Assembly (NCBI GenBank): GCA_963668445.1
Contig: OY764335.1
Span: 1,612,001-1,676,000 of the forward strand
Length of the DNA: 64,000 nucleotides
Source of the DNA: Poriferisulfidus sp963668445
GTDB lineage: Bacteria > Pseudomonadota > Gammaproteobacteria > Poriferisulfidales > Poriferisulfidaceae
Reading direction: 5' to 3'
A program made the translations under genes and the position numbers. Positions 25,193 to 34,934 of the stretch are shown piece by piece. Positions within the stretch are counted from its first letter, which is position 1; each line of letters begins with the position of its first letter. The notes under the pieces were generated by a model. The model saw only the letters and a list, made by a program, of their open reading frames with translations, ran no database searches and was not told the DNA's origin.

Positions 25193-27205
25193 TTGGACGC
25201 AACACTGGAACAGGCGCCCTTGGCGCTCGGCATCGTCGGATTGCTGACCGCTTTCATTCTGTACCGCATCATTCTGCGCTATCCGGCCGGGCATGGCCGC
25301 GTTGCCGAGATCGCCCAGGAAATCCAGCAGGGCACCATGGCGTTCATGCGCCGCGAATATCTGGTCATGTACCTGTTCGTCGCGGTCGTCGCGGTCGCGG
25401 TGGCGCTGTCGGAACTCGGACTCGCCACCATGGCGGCCTTTCTGACGGGTGCGGCCTGCTCGTCGCTTGCTGGCATCATCGGCATGTACACCGCGACCCG
25501 CGCCAATGTGCGCACCGCCGTGGCGGCGAATATGGCGGGCGCACCGACGGCGCTGTCGCTAGCCTTCTACGGCGGCTCCATCATGGGCCTGACCATCGCT
25601 GCGCTGGGCCTGCTCGGCCTAGGCGCTCTGTACTTGGTCTTCGGGCAGGATCCGGAGACCGCCCACATCATCCACGGCTTCGGCATGGGCGCCTCGTCGG
25701 TTGCGCTGTTCTCGCGCGTCGGCGGCGGCATCTACACCAAATGCGCGGACGTGGGCGCGGACCTGGTCGGCAAGGTCGAAGCCGGGATTCCTGAGGACGA
25801 TCCGCGCAACCCGGGCGTGATCGCCGACAATGTGGGCGACAACGTCGGCGATGTGGCCGGCATGGGCTCGGACATTTTCGAGTCGTATTGCGGCGCGATC
25901 ATCGCCACCATCGCACTGGCATCAACCTTGCCGGCGGCCGAACTGGACCATTTGGGCCCGCAGCAGACGCTGATGTTCCTGCCGCTGGCGATGGCCTCGC
26001 TCGGCATCGTCTGCTCCATCCTCGGAATCCTGCTGGTGCGCAGCCGCGTCCATGCGCGGCCGGAGGCCGCGCTGCGCCTCGGCACATTCGGCTCCGCCGT
26101 CCTGTTCATCGCGCTGGCGTACGCGGCCGTGCATGGCTTCGAAATCGCACTCGGCATCTGGATCGCCGTACTGGCCGGAGCGGTCGGCGGCATCATCATC
26201 GGGCTGGTGACGGAGTATTTCACGGCCGGGCCGCCAGTCCGGAAGATCGCGGCGGCCGCCGAGACCGGCAGTGCTACCGTCATGATTCGCGGCCTCGCGA
26301 CGGGCATGCAGTCCGTAGCCATCCCGGTGCTGTCGATCGCCGCCATCATTTATGTCGCGCATCTGGCGGCCGGCCTGTACGGCGTCGGCATCGCCGCCGT
26401 GGGCATGCTGGCCACGGTCGGCATCACCATGGCCATCGACGCGTACGGCCCGGTTGCCGACAACGCCGGGGGCATTGCGGAAATGGCCGAACTGGGCGAG
26501 GAGACCCGCCGCATCACCGACACGCTGGACGAAGTGGGCAACACCACCGCAGCGATCGGCAAGGGCTTCGCCATCGGCGCGGCGGCGCTCGCGGCGCTGG
26601 CAATCATCACGGCGTTTCTGGCCGAAGTCAGCCACGGCCATGGCGGCACGATCGAACTCAAGCTAAACGACCCGCGCGTACTGATCGGCCTGTTCATCGG
26701 CGGCGTCTTCCCGTTCCTCGTGGCGGCGCTTACAATGTCCGCGGTCGGCGATGCGGCCTTCGAGATGATTCGCGAAATTCGGCGCCAGTTCAAGGAAATC
26801 CCTGGGCTTCTGGAAGGCACCGGCAAGCCCGACACCGTACGTTGCATCGACATCGCGACGCGCGCTGCCCTGTGGCGGATGGCCCCGCCCGGAGCGTTGG
26901 CGGTCATCGCACCCGTCGTCGTGGGCTTCGGCCTAGGCCCGCAGTCGCTGGGCGGCATGCTGGGCGGCGCTCTCTTGGGCTGCGTGCTTCTAGCCTTGAT
27001 GATGGCGAACTCGGGCGGCGCTTGGGACAACGCCAAGAAATACATTGAGCGCGGCAATCATGGCGGCAAAGGTTCGGATGCGCATCACGCCTGCGTGGTC
27101 GGCGATACCGTCGGCGACCCGTTCAAGGACACATCGGGACCGTCCATGAACATTCTGATCAATGTGATGGCGATTGTGAGCCTGGTAATCGCGCCACTGC
27201 TATAA
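25193..27205 (+). CDS. hppA: Membrane-bound K+-dependent-type pyrophosphatase
   Basis: 670-residue inner-membrane pump with about 16 membrane segments that couples PPi hydrolysis to H+ or Na+ export. Catalytic signatures: DVGADLVGKVE, DNVGDNVGDVAGMG and, near the end, DTVGDPFKDTSGP. The motif GNTTAAIGKG near residue 450 has Ala where K+-independent enzymes have Lys, so this is the K+-dependent type. H+ versus Na+ specificity cannot be decided here. In a serine-cycle organism it could recover energy from biosynthetic PPi. Confidence 0.92.
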   Translation: MDATLEQAPLALGIVGLLTAFILYRIILRYPAGHGRVAEIAQEIQQGTMAFMRREYLVMYLFVAVVAVAVALSELGLATMAAFLTGAACSSLAGIIGMYTATRANVRTAVAANMAGAPTALSLAFYGGSIMGLTIAALGLLGLGALYLVFGQDPETAHIIHGFGMGASSVALFSRVGGGIYTKCADVGADLVGKVEAGIPEDDPRNPGVIADNVGDNVGDVAGMGSDIFESYCGAIIATIALASTLPAAELDHLGPQQTLMFLPLAMASLGIVCSILGILLVRSRVHARPEAALRLGTFGSAVLFIALAYAAVHGFEIALGIWIAVLAGAVGGIIIGLVTEYFTAGPPVRKIAAAAETGSATVMIRGLATGMQSVAIPVLSIAAIIYVAHLAAGLYGVGIAAVGMLATVGITMAIDAYGPVADNAGGIAEMAELGEETRRITDTLDEVGNTTAAIGKGFAIGAAALAALAIITAFLAEVSHGHGGTIELKLNDPRVLIGLFIGGVFPFLVAALTMSAVGDAAFEMIREIRRQFKEIPGLLEGTGKPDTVRCIDIATRAALWRMAPPGALAVIAPVVVGFGLGPQSLGGMLGGALLGCVLLALMMANSGGAWDNAKKYIERGNHGGKGSDAHHACVVGDTVGDPFKDTSGPSMNILINVMAIVSLVIAPLL

Positions 27206-27379
27206 GTCCAACCAATCCTGCGCACTCATGGCATGCGGCGGACGCTATGCGTGAAATGATTAATGTATGCGACGAGGTTTGTGCCTGCCAATCGCAACAT
27301 GGGATTTCCATATCTGGTGAGCTTCCAATAGCAGTCTCTCCAGTTCCGCATGGCTTCCATCCGCTGCCAATGGAGGCGC

Positions 27380-29125
27380 CTATTGGTGCAATATCTCCTG
27401 CAACTCCGAATCCCGAACTGCTCGATAGAAACGGATCCGATGCTTCGTGCCATAATCCGGCAAGGGGAAGGCAGCGTGCCGGTCAGGTTCCGGATGTTGC
27501 GGATCCTTATAAGCGACGAATGTGCCCGGGATTTCTTTTGCGAGCCGGTAGTGCCATCCGCTGTATTTAATAATATCCGTCTCTGGAGCATTGCCGAAGA
27601 ACAGCACCCAGTCCGGCTTTACCGTGCCATTCTCAATATTTTCTTTAAACAGATATGACCGCTTGTCGTTCTGCAACGCCTCCGGCGCGCCGTCCTTCTG
27701 CAGATTGCAGCATATCAGGGCCTTATCGGACAGATAGTACATGATTCGGGACGGCGGGTCCATGAGAGCCCATACGGTATCGTCCTGCGACACATGTTCG
27801 CGCAAATACGCAAACGCTGCCCGAGACGGCCCAGGATAATCGTAATGGTATTCGACAGCGAGCGCAGGCAGAGTAGGAAGTGGCGAATCTCCATAGTAGC
27901 GGTGGTCCAAAAACGGCCAGCCGCCTAGATTAGATAGCAGCAGGACCGCGCCCGCCAGCCACCCTGCCGGCCTGAAGCATTGCCAAGCCCAGAAAACCGC
28001 TGCCGCAGCAACCACCGCAGCAAAAGGCACGGCCCAAGTAAAATAGCGCATATCCGCCAATTCGTCTTTATACGGCTGCGGCGTCGTCAGCGCCAGAATA
28101 ATGGCAGCAACTACCACAAATACGAAATATTGGAAAACCCGGTCCTCGCGCAAGGCGTGCCAGCGGCTTTCATTTGCGCTGCCATCTCCAATGGTGGGCG
28201 CGAATAACATGCGATGGCCGCAATGCAAGACAAGCCATAAGCCGACGGGCCATACCAGAATCAGGTTCCGGTTGAGGCCGGCGATATGCGCCAACATTCG
28301 CCACCATGCATTTTCGGAAGTAAGTTCGTGGTCGAAGCCCACATATCCTGCTGTCGAAAATTCCACATGGAAGAACCAGATACACATCAAACCATACGCA
28401 AATACCATGCTGCTCGAGATCAGCCACGCACGGAGACCGAAACAGGAACGCCGAAACAGCATATGGAAAATGCCGAGTGCAGCAACAAACACTCCGCTGC
28501 CCAAAGGGTGCGTGTAAAAACCGGCGACAGCCGCCGCCGCCGCCAATAGCGCGAATCTAGCCTGCCGGCGGTCGCAGTACCCTATATAAGACCAGAACAG
28601 CAGAACATTGAAGAACAATAGCGGGCTGTTGTATGTGGCGCAACGAGCATAGCCGAGCGTGATGGGAGACAGACAGGCGAACGTCATGGCGAGCGCAATG
28701 AAGCCCCTGCGGCCCGGAAACTCGCGCCGCAAGACATCTGCAAACAGCAGCATTGCTCCCAAGGACAGCAATGCCATAAGCGTTCTGGCCTGCGCCTCGC
28801 CGACGCCGAACAAACCGAACATCGCCGCCTGAAGGTAGATGCCTACCGGAGGATAGCGGTACGTCAGGTCAGGCCGAATGTCCTTCCCGTCCAGATACGA
28901 CAGGACATTGCGGCCGTCGTCCACGGTCGGAGAGCCGAAAGATAGCAAGTTGCGCGCCACCGTCGGCGCAATTGCCTCATCATCCCAAAATGTCGCGTAA
29001 TCCAGATTAACCAGCGACAAATAAGCCATCGCTGCCAGCACAGCAAGCACGACGCCTTGCGCCCGCCGATCTTTCAGGGCCTCGTTTTCGCTCTGATTAT
29101 TCCGGGGCGCGAAAGCATGAAACAT
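27380..29125 (-). CDS. GT39/ArnT-like membrane glycosyltransferase
   Basis: 581 residues, polytopic, with the GT-C acidic motif FWDDEA (Asp48, Asp49) after the first membrane segment, then TYRYPPVGIYLQAAMF and several further hydrophobic segments to about residue 420. The last 150 residues are soluble. Such enzymes take sugars from polyprenyl-phosphate carriers at the outer face of the inner membrane. Acceptor unknown. It diverges from the first DUF2723 gene across about 260 bases, marking the left edge of the accessory region. Confidence 0.7.
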   Translation of the reverse strand: MFHAFAPRNNQSENEALKDRRAQGVVLAVLAAMAYLSLVNLDYATFWDDEAIAPTVARNLLSFGSPTVDDGRNVLSYLDGKDIRPDLTYRYPPVGIYLQAAMFGLFGVGEAQARTLMALLSLGAMLLFADVLRREFPGRRGFIALAMTFACLSPITLGYARCATYNSPLLFFNVLLFWSYIGYCDRRQARFALLAAAAAVAGFYTHPLGSGVFVAALGIFHMLFRRSCFGLRAWLISSSMVFAYGLMCIWFFHVEFSTAGYVGFDHELTSENAWWRMLAHIAGLNRNLILVWPVGLWLVLHCGHRMLFAPTIGDGSANESRWHALREDRVFQYFVFVVVAAIILALTTPQPYKDELADMRYFTWAVPFAAVVAAAAVFWAWQCFRPAGWLAGAVLLLSNLGGWPFLDHRYYGDSPLPTLPALAVEYHYDYPGPSRAAFAYLREHVSQDDTVWALMDPPSRIMYYLSDKALICCNLQKDGAPEALQNDKRSYLFKENIENGTVKPDWVLFFGNAPETDIIKYSGWHYRLAKEIPGTFVAYKDPQHPEPDRHAAFPLPDYGTKHRIRFYRAVRDSELQEILHQ

Positions 29126-29384
29126 ATCTCAAGTATTGTATCGTGCGGCAAATCCCAGATTCGCATTGCCGGCTGCTCGCTCCGGGCCATTCAGGCAATC
29201 AATCAAGCAGCAGCAGCATAAAAGCGTGCGCAGTAAGCATCATCAGCATCCAGAGTCTCCCAAACTTGAAGCGCCGCCCAGAGGCAAGGCGCAAATCCCG
29301 GTTTCCCGAATAATACGATCTGCCAATGCATGCCGAGTATAATCGGAACTACAGTCAGCGTATTATGTTGGCCTTTCCCGTACA

Positions 29385-30640
29385 ATGATTTCGCCGCACC
29401 GGTTTGCCTCGCGCCATGGCGGCGCCTTGGCCTGGGCGGCGGCCGTGCTCGGTCCGCTGGCGCTGTACGTCCTCACCACGTCGCGCACGGTGATGCTGGA
29501 GGACGACGGCATGTTCCTCATGGCCGGGGCGCATCTCGGCATCGGCCACCCGCCCGGCTATCCGCTGTACGTCTGGGTCTGCCACGCCTTCATGCAGCTG
29601 CCGTTCGGCACGCCGGCCTTCCTCGGCCATCTGTCCAGCGCCGTGCTCGGCGCGCTCGCCTGCGGCTTCGTGTACTGGGGGGCGCGGGTACTGGGCGTCT
29701 CCATCCTGCCGGCGGTGGCGGCCGCGTGGCTGTTCGGGGCGTCGGAGCATTTCTGGTCGCAGGCGATCATCGCCGAGGTCTATACGCTGCACGCGCTGCT
29801 GTTCTTCGCCGCCTATGCGCTGGTGCTGCACGGGATTCGGCACCGGCATCTGGCATGGCCGTGGCTGTGCGCGGCGGCGGCCTACGGGCTGAGCCTGGCC
29901 AACCACTGGCCGCTGATGGGCCTGTCGACCTTCGGCCTGGCGCTGGCGGCGCTGCCGGCGTGGCGGGTCGTGGCGCAGCGGCTGCCATCCATGCTCGGCA
30001 TTGCGCTGCCGTGCGCCATCCTGCCCTATGCTTGGATGGTTTGGCGCTCTCATCAGGAACCCTTGATTAATTTCATAGGGCCCATTGATAACTGGATGGA
30101 GTTCTGGTATTACCTAAGCCGGCGATACTATGCGGAGGTCGACATCAGCGCCGGGGCGGATTGGGCCGACCGGCTCGCCTATCTGCAATGGCTCGGCGGC
30201 GAGCTGGTCTGGCAGTTGACGCTGCCGGGATTTCTATTGGCCATGCTTGGGCTTGCCGTTCTGCTGCACCGGAAGCAGCTTGCAACATTCAGTTCGGGGC
30301 TGGTGATCCTCGGCTGCAACAGTTTGGTGCTGCTGATGGCGCTGAACTTCGAGTACGACTATTTCCGGGTTGCGATCTTCCGGCCGTATCCCCTAGTGTG
30401 CTTCGGCCTGTTGGCGCTGTGGCTGGCGGTCGGCCTGCAGTTCGTGATGAATTCCCCTTTCTGGGGGCGGCTGGCATCGCGCATGGCCGCGGCTCGCCTC
30501 CGGCATGGCGTGGCGGGGGCGGCGGGGCTCCTGATGGTGGGGAGTTCCGTGCAGGCGCACTGGGAGGCAAACGCGCACGCGAGCAATGATTTTACGGAAC
30601 GCTTCGCGGCAGCCACGCTGGACGCGCTGCCGCCCAATGC
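29385..30640 (+). repeat. Left arm of 1.26-kb inverted repeat
   Basis: Tract 1 (29385-30049, 665 bp) and tract 2 (30140-30640, 501 bp) match the reverse complement of 41334-41998 and 40743-41243. I found two synonymous differences in tract 1 and none in the parts of tract 2 compared by eye. They are separated by a diverged island of 90 bp, equal in length in both copies. Similarity falls sharply at both outer edges. Confidence 0.93.
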
Positions 30641-31478
30641 TGTGCTGCTGACCTCCTTTGATGCGGATGCCTTCCCGCTGGGGTATTTTTCTCTCGTGGA
30701 AAGCAGGCGACCGGATATTCTGCTGCTTCAGGCCTCAGGGTTCGTATATGGCCGGCGCTTATACGCAGCATCCTTGAGTAACAGCAGCAAGCGAGGCATT
30801 CTCGAAGATTTCGTGGAACGCACCGAGCGTCCCGTGTTTTTCATGCTGGAAATAAACCGCGACATTCTTCCACGCAACCGCAAGGGCCGGCATTTGGGAT
30901 TTTATATGCAACTGATCAAACGCGAAGGCAGCAGCAACGTGGCCGTGGCCCGCGAGCCGCGTGGCGAAGAATATTTCCGTTATCTTCTAAACCATTCTCC
31001 GGCCAGTCGTTGGGAACATTCTATTCGAGGGCTTTGGCTGGAGCATTACTGCCATTATTTGGGATTGATTAAGCTTGCGAATCCCCCCGCGCACGTACTG
31101 GAAGCTATGCGAGACCTCTATGCCTCAATAGGTCGAAACACACATTGCGTCATCGGCACTTCTGCAGTGCTGTTGAAACTTGGGGGTGATTCGCATTGGG
31201 CACTGGCGGAGCAATGGCTGGACCAAGTGGAGACGGCACCGCACGAGGCGGTATCCGAGCGGCATCTAGCCCGAAGGTACTATTTGCAGGGACGCGTAGC
31301 GGAGTTGCAGGGCCGCAAACAAGCCGCCATGAGCTTGTATTCGAAATCCCGCAGCATGGATCCCAAGATTGACAACGATGCTGTTCGAGCAGTCGCTCGG
31401 TTGCGCCAGTCAAGCCCTTCTCCCGAACATATACGGGAATCACTGGACATGCATCTGGATCTTGACCGAAAGGATTGA
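29385..31478 (+). CDS. DUF2723-family membrane protein, copy 1
   Basis: 697 residues. N-terminal polytopic half (residues 1 to about 390) with LEDDGMFLMAGAHLGIGHPP, the acidic first-loop motif of DUF2723 proteins, which are related to GT-C O-mannosyltransferases. The C-terminal 280 residues are soluble and end in a TPR-like segment (LQGRVAELQGRKQAAMSLYSKS). Residues 1-222 and 253-421 are essentially identical to copy 2 on the opposite strand at 39920-41998; the rest is only moderately similar. The near-identity begins at the ATG itself, with different sequence upstream. Likely a cell-surface glycosyltransferase; acceptor unknown. Confidence 0.7.
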   Translation: MISPHRFASRHGGALAWAAAVLGPLALYVLTTSRTVMLEDDGMFLMAGAHLGIGHPPGYPLYVWVCHAFMQLPFGTPAFLGHLSSAVLGALACGFVYWGARVLGVSILPAVAAAWLFGASEHFWSQAIIAEVYTLHALLFFAAYALVLHGIRHRHLAWPWLCAAAAYGLSLANHWPLMGLSTFGLALAALPAWRVVAQRLPSMLGIALPCAILPYAWMVWRSHQEPLINFIGPIDNWMEFWYYLSRRYYAEVDISAGADWADRLAYLQWLGGELVWQLTLPGFLLAMLGLAVLLHRKQLATFSSGLVILGCNSLVLLMALNFEYDYFRVAIFRPYPLVCFGLLALWLAVGLQFVMNSPFWGRLASRMAAARLRHGVAGAAGLLMVGSSVQAHWEANAHASNDFTERFAAATLDALPPNAVLLTSFDADAFPLGYFSLVESRRPDILLLQASGFVYGRRLYAASLSNSSKRGILEDFVERTERPVFFMLEINRDILPRNRKGRHLGFYMQLIKREGSSNVAVAREPRGEEYFRYLLNHSPASRWEHSIRGLWLEHYCHYLGLIKLANPPAHVLEAMRDLYASIGRNTHCVIGTSAVLLKLGGDSHWALAEQWLDQVETAPHEAVSERHLARRYYLQGRVAELQGRKQAAMSLYSKSRSMDPKIDNDAVRAVARLRQSSPSPEHIRESLDMHLDLDRKD

Positions 31479-32001
31479 CGGACTGCAGGCGTGGTTGTAT
31501 GTCTGCATTGACAGGCATCCCACATAGAAGCTAGAGGTGCCGCTACAATCTAAGCCCAAGACTGCATGATCAGTGCCAGCCGCCATTCTGAAACAGCAGG
31601 CAACGGCACCCGTTTTAGGGGTTCCGGGCAAGCGCGCATCCTTCGAGCGATTGGAATACCATGGAAGCCACAGCGGCCATAGCGGGCCAACGAAGTCTCT
31701 AATCGATACGTTCGCGCACGGCAGCGGGTGATAAACAGGTCATAACACATCTGAAGATGCCTTGATCATGAGAAGTAGCGGGCACTGAACAACGTCGGCC
31801 AGGTTTGGTCTTCATCGGCCTGAAATGGACACTCGACAACATTAGGTACTATACTTGCTGCACTTGCAATTTGAATCCGGGGGCGAAGGAGGGATGACAT
31901 ATCGGGAGATGGGGTTGACATATTGAAAAATATGGTATATTCTTAATGCCATGAGCCAAGCGCAAGCTTGGAATCGTTTCACACTTTCTATGAGGTTATT
32001 T
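31479..32001. other. Gene-poor gap inside the inverted repeat
   Basis: 523 bases between DUF2723 copy 1 and the prepilin gene. No coding frame with recognisable features. The last 90 bases carry a strong promoter and a repeated GACATAT. Confidence 0.5.
31915..31943 (+). promoter_or_regulatory. Sigma70-type promoter of the prepilin gene
   Basis: Perfect TTGACA at 31915-31920, then 17 bases and TATTCT at 31938-31943 (an overlapping TATATT starts at 31936). Transcription would start near 31950, about 50 bases before the prepilin ATG. GACATAT occurs at this box and again at about 31906, a possible operator. Confidence 0.6.
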
Positions 32002-32547
32002 ATGAAGATGCAACAATCTTCAGCCAAGCGGCCCACGCGGCAGCGAGGCATAACGTTGGTGGAGGCAGCATTGGTGGTCAGCATAGTTTCGCTGATTATT
32101 TTAGCCGCTTTGCTTGCGCTAAACACCGTGACTGAACAGCGTCGTGTAACGCAGGCAACCAATGATATTGCTAACATTCGTTCCGCAGTATCCAAGTGGG
32201 CTGCAGGCGGGCTTCTCTGGTACGACACTGTTGTTGGTACCCTGACTACCACAAGCACGCAATCACTCAAAAGTTTCGAACAGATTGCTTATTTCTTGCC
32301 TGACCCGTTGCGCCAAAAGGCAACCAACAATCCAACTTTGCCTGATGCGAATCCGTGGCAGGGCCACTACGTGTATTTGCCAGCCACATCGACAAATCCA
32401 AGAAAATGGAATTTGACGATCACGGATGTGCCGGAAACGCTGACGGATGCGTTAGAAAAACAGTTGGTGGCAAATGGGGCAGTATCAGTCACTACCGGCA
32501 CCGCGGCAGCAGGGGTCGCACCGGTTGCGATTGAATACGACGAATAA
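32002..32547 (+). CDS. Type IVb-like prepilin / pseudopilin
   Basis: 181 residues. A basic 16-residue leader ends in Gly16, followed by ITLVEAALVVSIVSLIILAA: the class III signal with cleavage after Gly16 and Glu at +5 of the mature chain. The remaining globular part is AT-rich and not recognised. ATG 32002 is chosen because TGAGGT lies about six bases upstream; longer in-frame starts exist at 31951 and 31987. A prepilin peptidase and secretin follow on the same strand. Confidence 0.82.
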   Translation: MKMQQSSAKRPTRQRGITLVEAALVVSIVSLIILAALLALNTVTEQRRVTQATNDIANIRSAVSKWAAGGLLWYDTVVGTLTTTSTQSLKSFEQIAYFLPDPLRQKATNNPTLPDANPWQGHYVYLPATSTNPRKWNLTITDVPETLTDALEKQLVANGAVSVTTGTAAAGVAPVAIEYDE

Positions 32548-32981
32548 CTTCATTGACATAAAGCCCGCAACTCCCCGCAGGAATTAGTCCATTACCACCA
32601 ATGCAGTGGCACTAATTCCTGCGCTTGGCATCAATGTTCGGCGCCGCTCTCCGGCGGTCTCTTTCGGCCGTCCCCGTGGATGGATATAAGGAATAATCAC
32701 ACTGGCGGATATGGGAGGCTGGCATACATTATTGGAACCTCGAAGACCGGGGTATACAGATTGAAAGAGATTGGGTGAGAGAAAAGCCAGAATAGGCCGT
32801 TCGCCCATTTCACAGCGGTTCGGCCCTAAACGTTTTGCCTAGCAGCCAGACATTCGGCCAGAAGTCTAATAGGAAACCCCAGCAGGCTGAGAAGCCTTGG
32901 CAAGCGTCGGTACGACGGCTCTAACATTATAGTACACTACACCAACATCGCTTTGGCCTGCCATTTCGAATAGCACAAAAC
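32548..32981. other. Gap between prepilin and peptidase genes
   Basis: 434 bases. Apart from the inverted repeat at 32577-32622, no gene or known element was recognised. Confidence 0.5.
32577..32622. repeat. 12-bp perfect inverted repeat
   Basis: GCAGGAATTAGT at 32577-32588 and its exact complement ACTAATTCCTGC at 32611-32622 surround 22 bases, which themselves contain CCAC/GTGG. No T-run follows on either strand. It could be an mRNA hairpin after the prepilin gene or a protein-binding or recombination site. Confidence 0.75.
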
Positions 32982-33809
32982 ATGTTGTTAGATGTCTCAG
33001 TTTTTCCACTAGGCGTCTGGATTGCCATCGTCGCCTTTTTCGGGGCATGGGTTGGTAGTTTCCTGAATGTCGTAGTGCATCGCCTGCCACGCATGATAGT
33101 AGAGCTCGAAGCGTCAGAGGTAGAGAGTTCTGAGCCGTACAACTTGCTATGGCCTTCGTCACATTGCCCGACCTGCCGCGCACCCGTGCGCATGCGCCAT
33201 AACATTCCCATTTTCGGATGGTTATGCCTACGCGGGCGTTGCGCAGATTGCAAGGCACCAATTCCGGCGCGCTACCCGTTGCTGGAATTGGCCGGGGCCG
33301 TCATCGGCGGCGCAGCAACCGCGCATTTCGGTTTGGTTCCCGAAGCGTTTGCCGCAATCGTGCTGCTGTGCGCATTAGCAGCCCTTGCGGTCATCGATAT
33401 GGAGAACTTTCTGCTACCCGATGCGATTGTCTTGCCCTTGATCTGGGCAGGGTTGCTCGTTAATTCCGCCGGCCTTATCACAGGGCTCGAATCGGCGGTT
33501 TGGGGAGCAACGGCGGGTTATGTCCTGTTGCGATTTCTTGCCGAGGTTTGGAAGCGCATGCGCGGCATCGAAGCATTAGGCTTGGGAGACTGCAAGCTGG
33601 CAGCTGCGCTGGGAGCATGGCTCGGCTGGCCGGGATTGGGCGTTGCGCTGTTTCTGGCAGGACTCAGTACGGTTGTAGCGGGAGTGCTTGTCAGGCATCA
33701 AACAGACGAATTGCTGCCCTTTGGCCCAGGCCTCGCCGTGGGCGGAATGGTCGCACTTTTTCTCGGACCGGACACAATACTTGACTGGAGCAAGAGCGTG
33801 GGGCTGTGA
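32982..33809 (+). CDS. Prepilin peptidase (PilD type)
   Basis: 275-residue polytopic aspartic protease that removes leader peptides from prepilins and N-methylates them. The zinc-binding loop Cys62-Cys65-Cys87-Cys90 is present, as are catalytic Asp139 (AVIDMENFLLPD) and Asp203 (GLGDCKL). The N-terminus GAWVGSFLNVVVHRLP is typical. It should act on the prepilin encoded 434 bases upstream. The full-length enzyme with the cytoplasmic methylation loop appears intact. Confidence 0.9.
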   Translation: MLLDVSVFPLGVWIAIVAFFGAWVGSFLNVVVHRLPRMIVELEASEVESSEPYNLLWPSSHCPTCRAPVRMRHNIPIFGWLCLRGRCADCKAPIPARYPLLELAGAVIGGAATAHFGLVPEAFAAIVLLCALAALAVIDMENFLLPDAIVLPLIWAGLLVNSAGLITGLESAVWGATAGYVLLRFLAEVWKRMRGIEALGLGDCKLAAALGAWLGWPGLGVALFLAGLSTVVAGVLVRHQTDELLPFGPGLAVGGMVALFLGPDTILDWSKSVGL

Positions 33810-34055
33810 CTGGGAAATTCGGCACAATTTTTAGATGGCACCCCGGATTCAAATTGCAAGTGCAACAAGTTTGGCGGGCCTAGGAAATGGGCGGACGGCA
33901 CCGGACCGTGGCTCGCTGTTCAGCGCAGGGAGCGGAGCGACTGAAGCCGGACAACGCCGAAGCGTCAGAAACCGCGCCGGGCGGGCGCATCGAGCCGCGC
34001 CGCGGGCTTCGCCGCATGGCGGGGAGAGGCCGGGAACCTTCCGGGCCGCCGGAGC

Positions 34056-34444
34056 CTAGCGAAACTCGTCTTCCAGACGGGTCCGCCAAGCCCGCACCTG
34101 CGGCGAGCGCGGACCGTAGAACGCCTCGTGGGCGTCTTCCACCCCAGGCAGCGCCGCGGGCGGTTGTTCAGCAGATCCATGACGCGCTCCAGCTCCTCGT
34201 CCGAGACCTTGCCCAGGCCGGAACCCTTCGGGAAGAACTGCCGCATCAGGCCGTTGGCGTTCTCGTTGGCGCCGCGCTGCCATGCGGCGTACGAGTCGGC
34301 GAAATAGAAGTCCGCCCCCAAGGCCCGCGCGATGGCTTCATGCCGGGCGAATTCGGTGCCATTGCCGGACGTGGTCGCGAGCACCGCTCTGGGCAGTGGC
34401 TGCAGCCGACTAACCGCCGCCGCCGACTCACCCCCGCGCCGCAT
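34056..34444 (-). pseudogene. IS30-family transposase remnant
   Basis: C-terminal half of an IS30 transposase (FADSYAAWQRGANENANG, then RQFFPKGSGLGKVS, LLNNRPRRCLGWKTP). Three signs of decay: the N-terminal DNA-binding part is missing; the conserved catalytic SDNG motif reads SGNG (codon 34364-34366); and a one-base loss near 34130-34132 shifts HEAFYGPRSPQ out of frame. GC is much higher than the surrounding pilus genes. Sequence around 34455-34485 may be the relic of its terminal repeat. Confidence 0.85.
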
Positions 34445-34934
34445 CGTTGACGGGTGTGTTGCGCTTGCAGATTGAAACCAGGCACTGTATTTAGAGGCTT
34501 TACTAGCCGTCTTGACAAAATGCTACAAGATATGCTAATCTACCTCTAATTAGGGCACTTTGATGCGCCATGATTCACTACATTCCGGTCGTCACCCGCC
34601 ATTGCGGCTCGCCCGTTGCCTTTTTGTGCGACTTGACCGCTCAACAGAAGTTACGTCTCAATCCCTCATTACGCGAGGTAAAATATGATTAGGGCATGCC
34701 GCTTTCCGCACACTGTCGACCTGTAAGAAAATGCAAGCATCAGGCTTCCTGCTAGCATCGTGGCTAGGAAAGTCGCGCTCTGCGCCGAAGGCGATGGAGT
34801 CAACAGGCGTATGCTGTCTTATCCGGAGTTGTTGCGCATGCAACCACTTCGGGCGGAAGCAGCATTTGACGCGGGATTGCCACAAGCTTTTTCCACTCCC
34901 CTCAAGGCATCAATGCGCCCACACTTATACCGGA
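34445..34934. other. Region before the secretin gene
   Basis: 490 bases. Contains the likely IS30 end, a good promoter at 34512-34541 and about 390 bases of possible leader. An in-frame extension of the secretin frame back to 34731 shows no signal sequence and is unlikely to be translated. Confidence 0.45.
34512..34541 (+). promoter_or_regulatory. Promoter upstream of the secretin gene
   Basis: TTGACA at 34512-34517, 18-base spacer, TG one base before TAATCT at 34536-34541 (extended -10). It points toward the secretin gene, about 390 bases away, and may have been brought in by the adjoining IS30 element. Confidence 0.45.

Noticed and set aside
31550..31750. 66-codon minus-strand open frame in the gap after DUF2723 copy 1
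   Set aside because: No ribosome site, no family resemblance and unremarkable length for this gap.
32584..32808. 74-codon minus-strand open frame beside the inverted repeat
   Set aside because: No motif or ribosome site; overlaps the inverted repeat and is probably chance.
34731..34934. N-terminal extension of the secretin
   Set aside because: It would bury the lipoprotein signal sequence beginning at ATG 34935.
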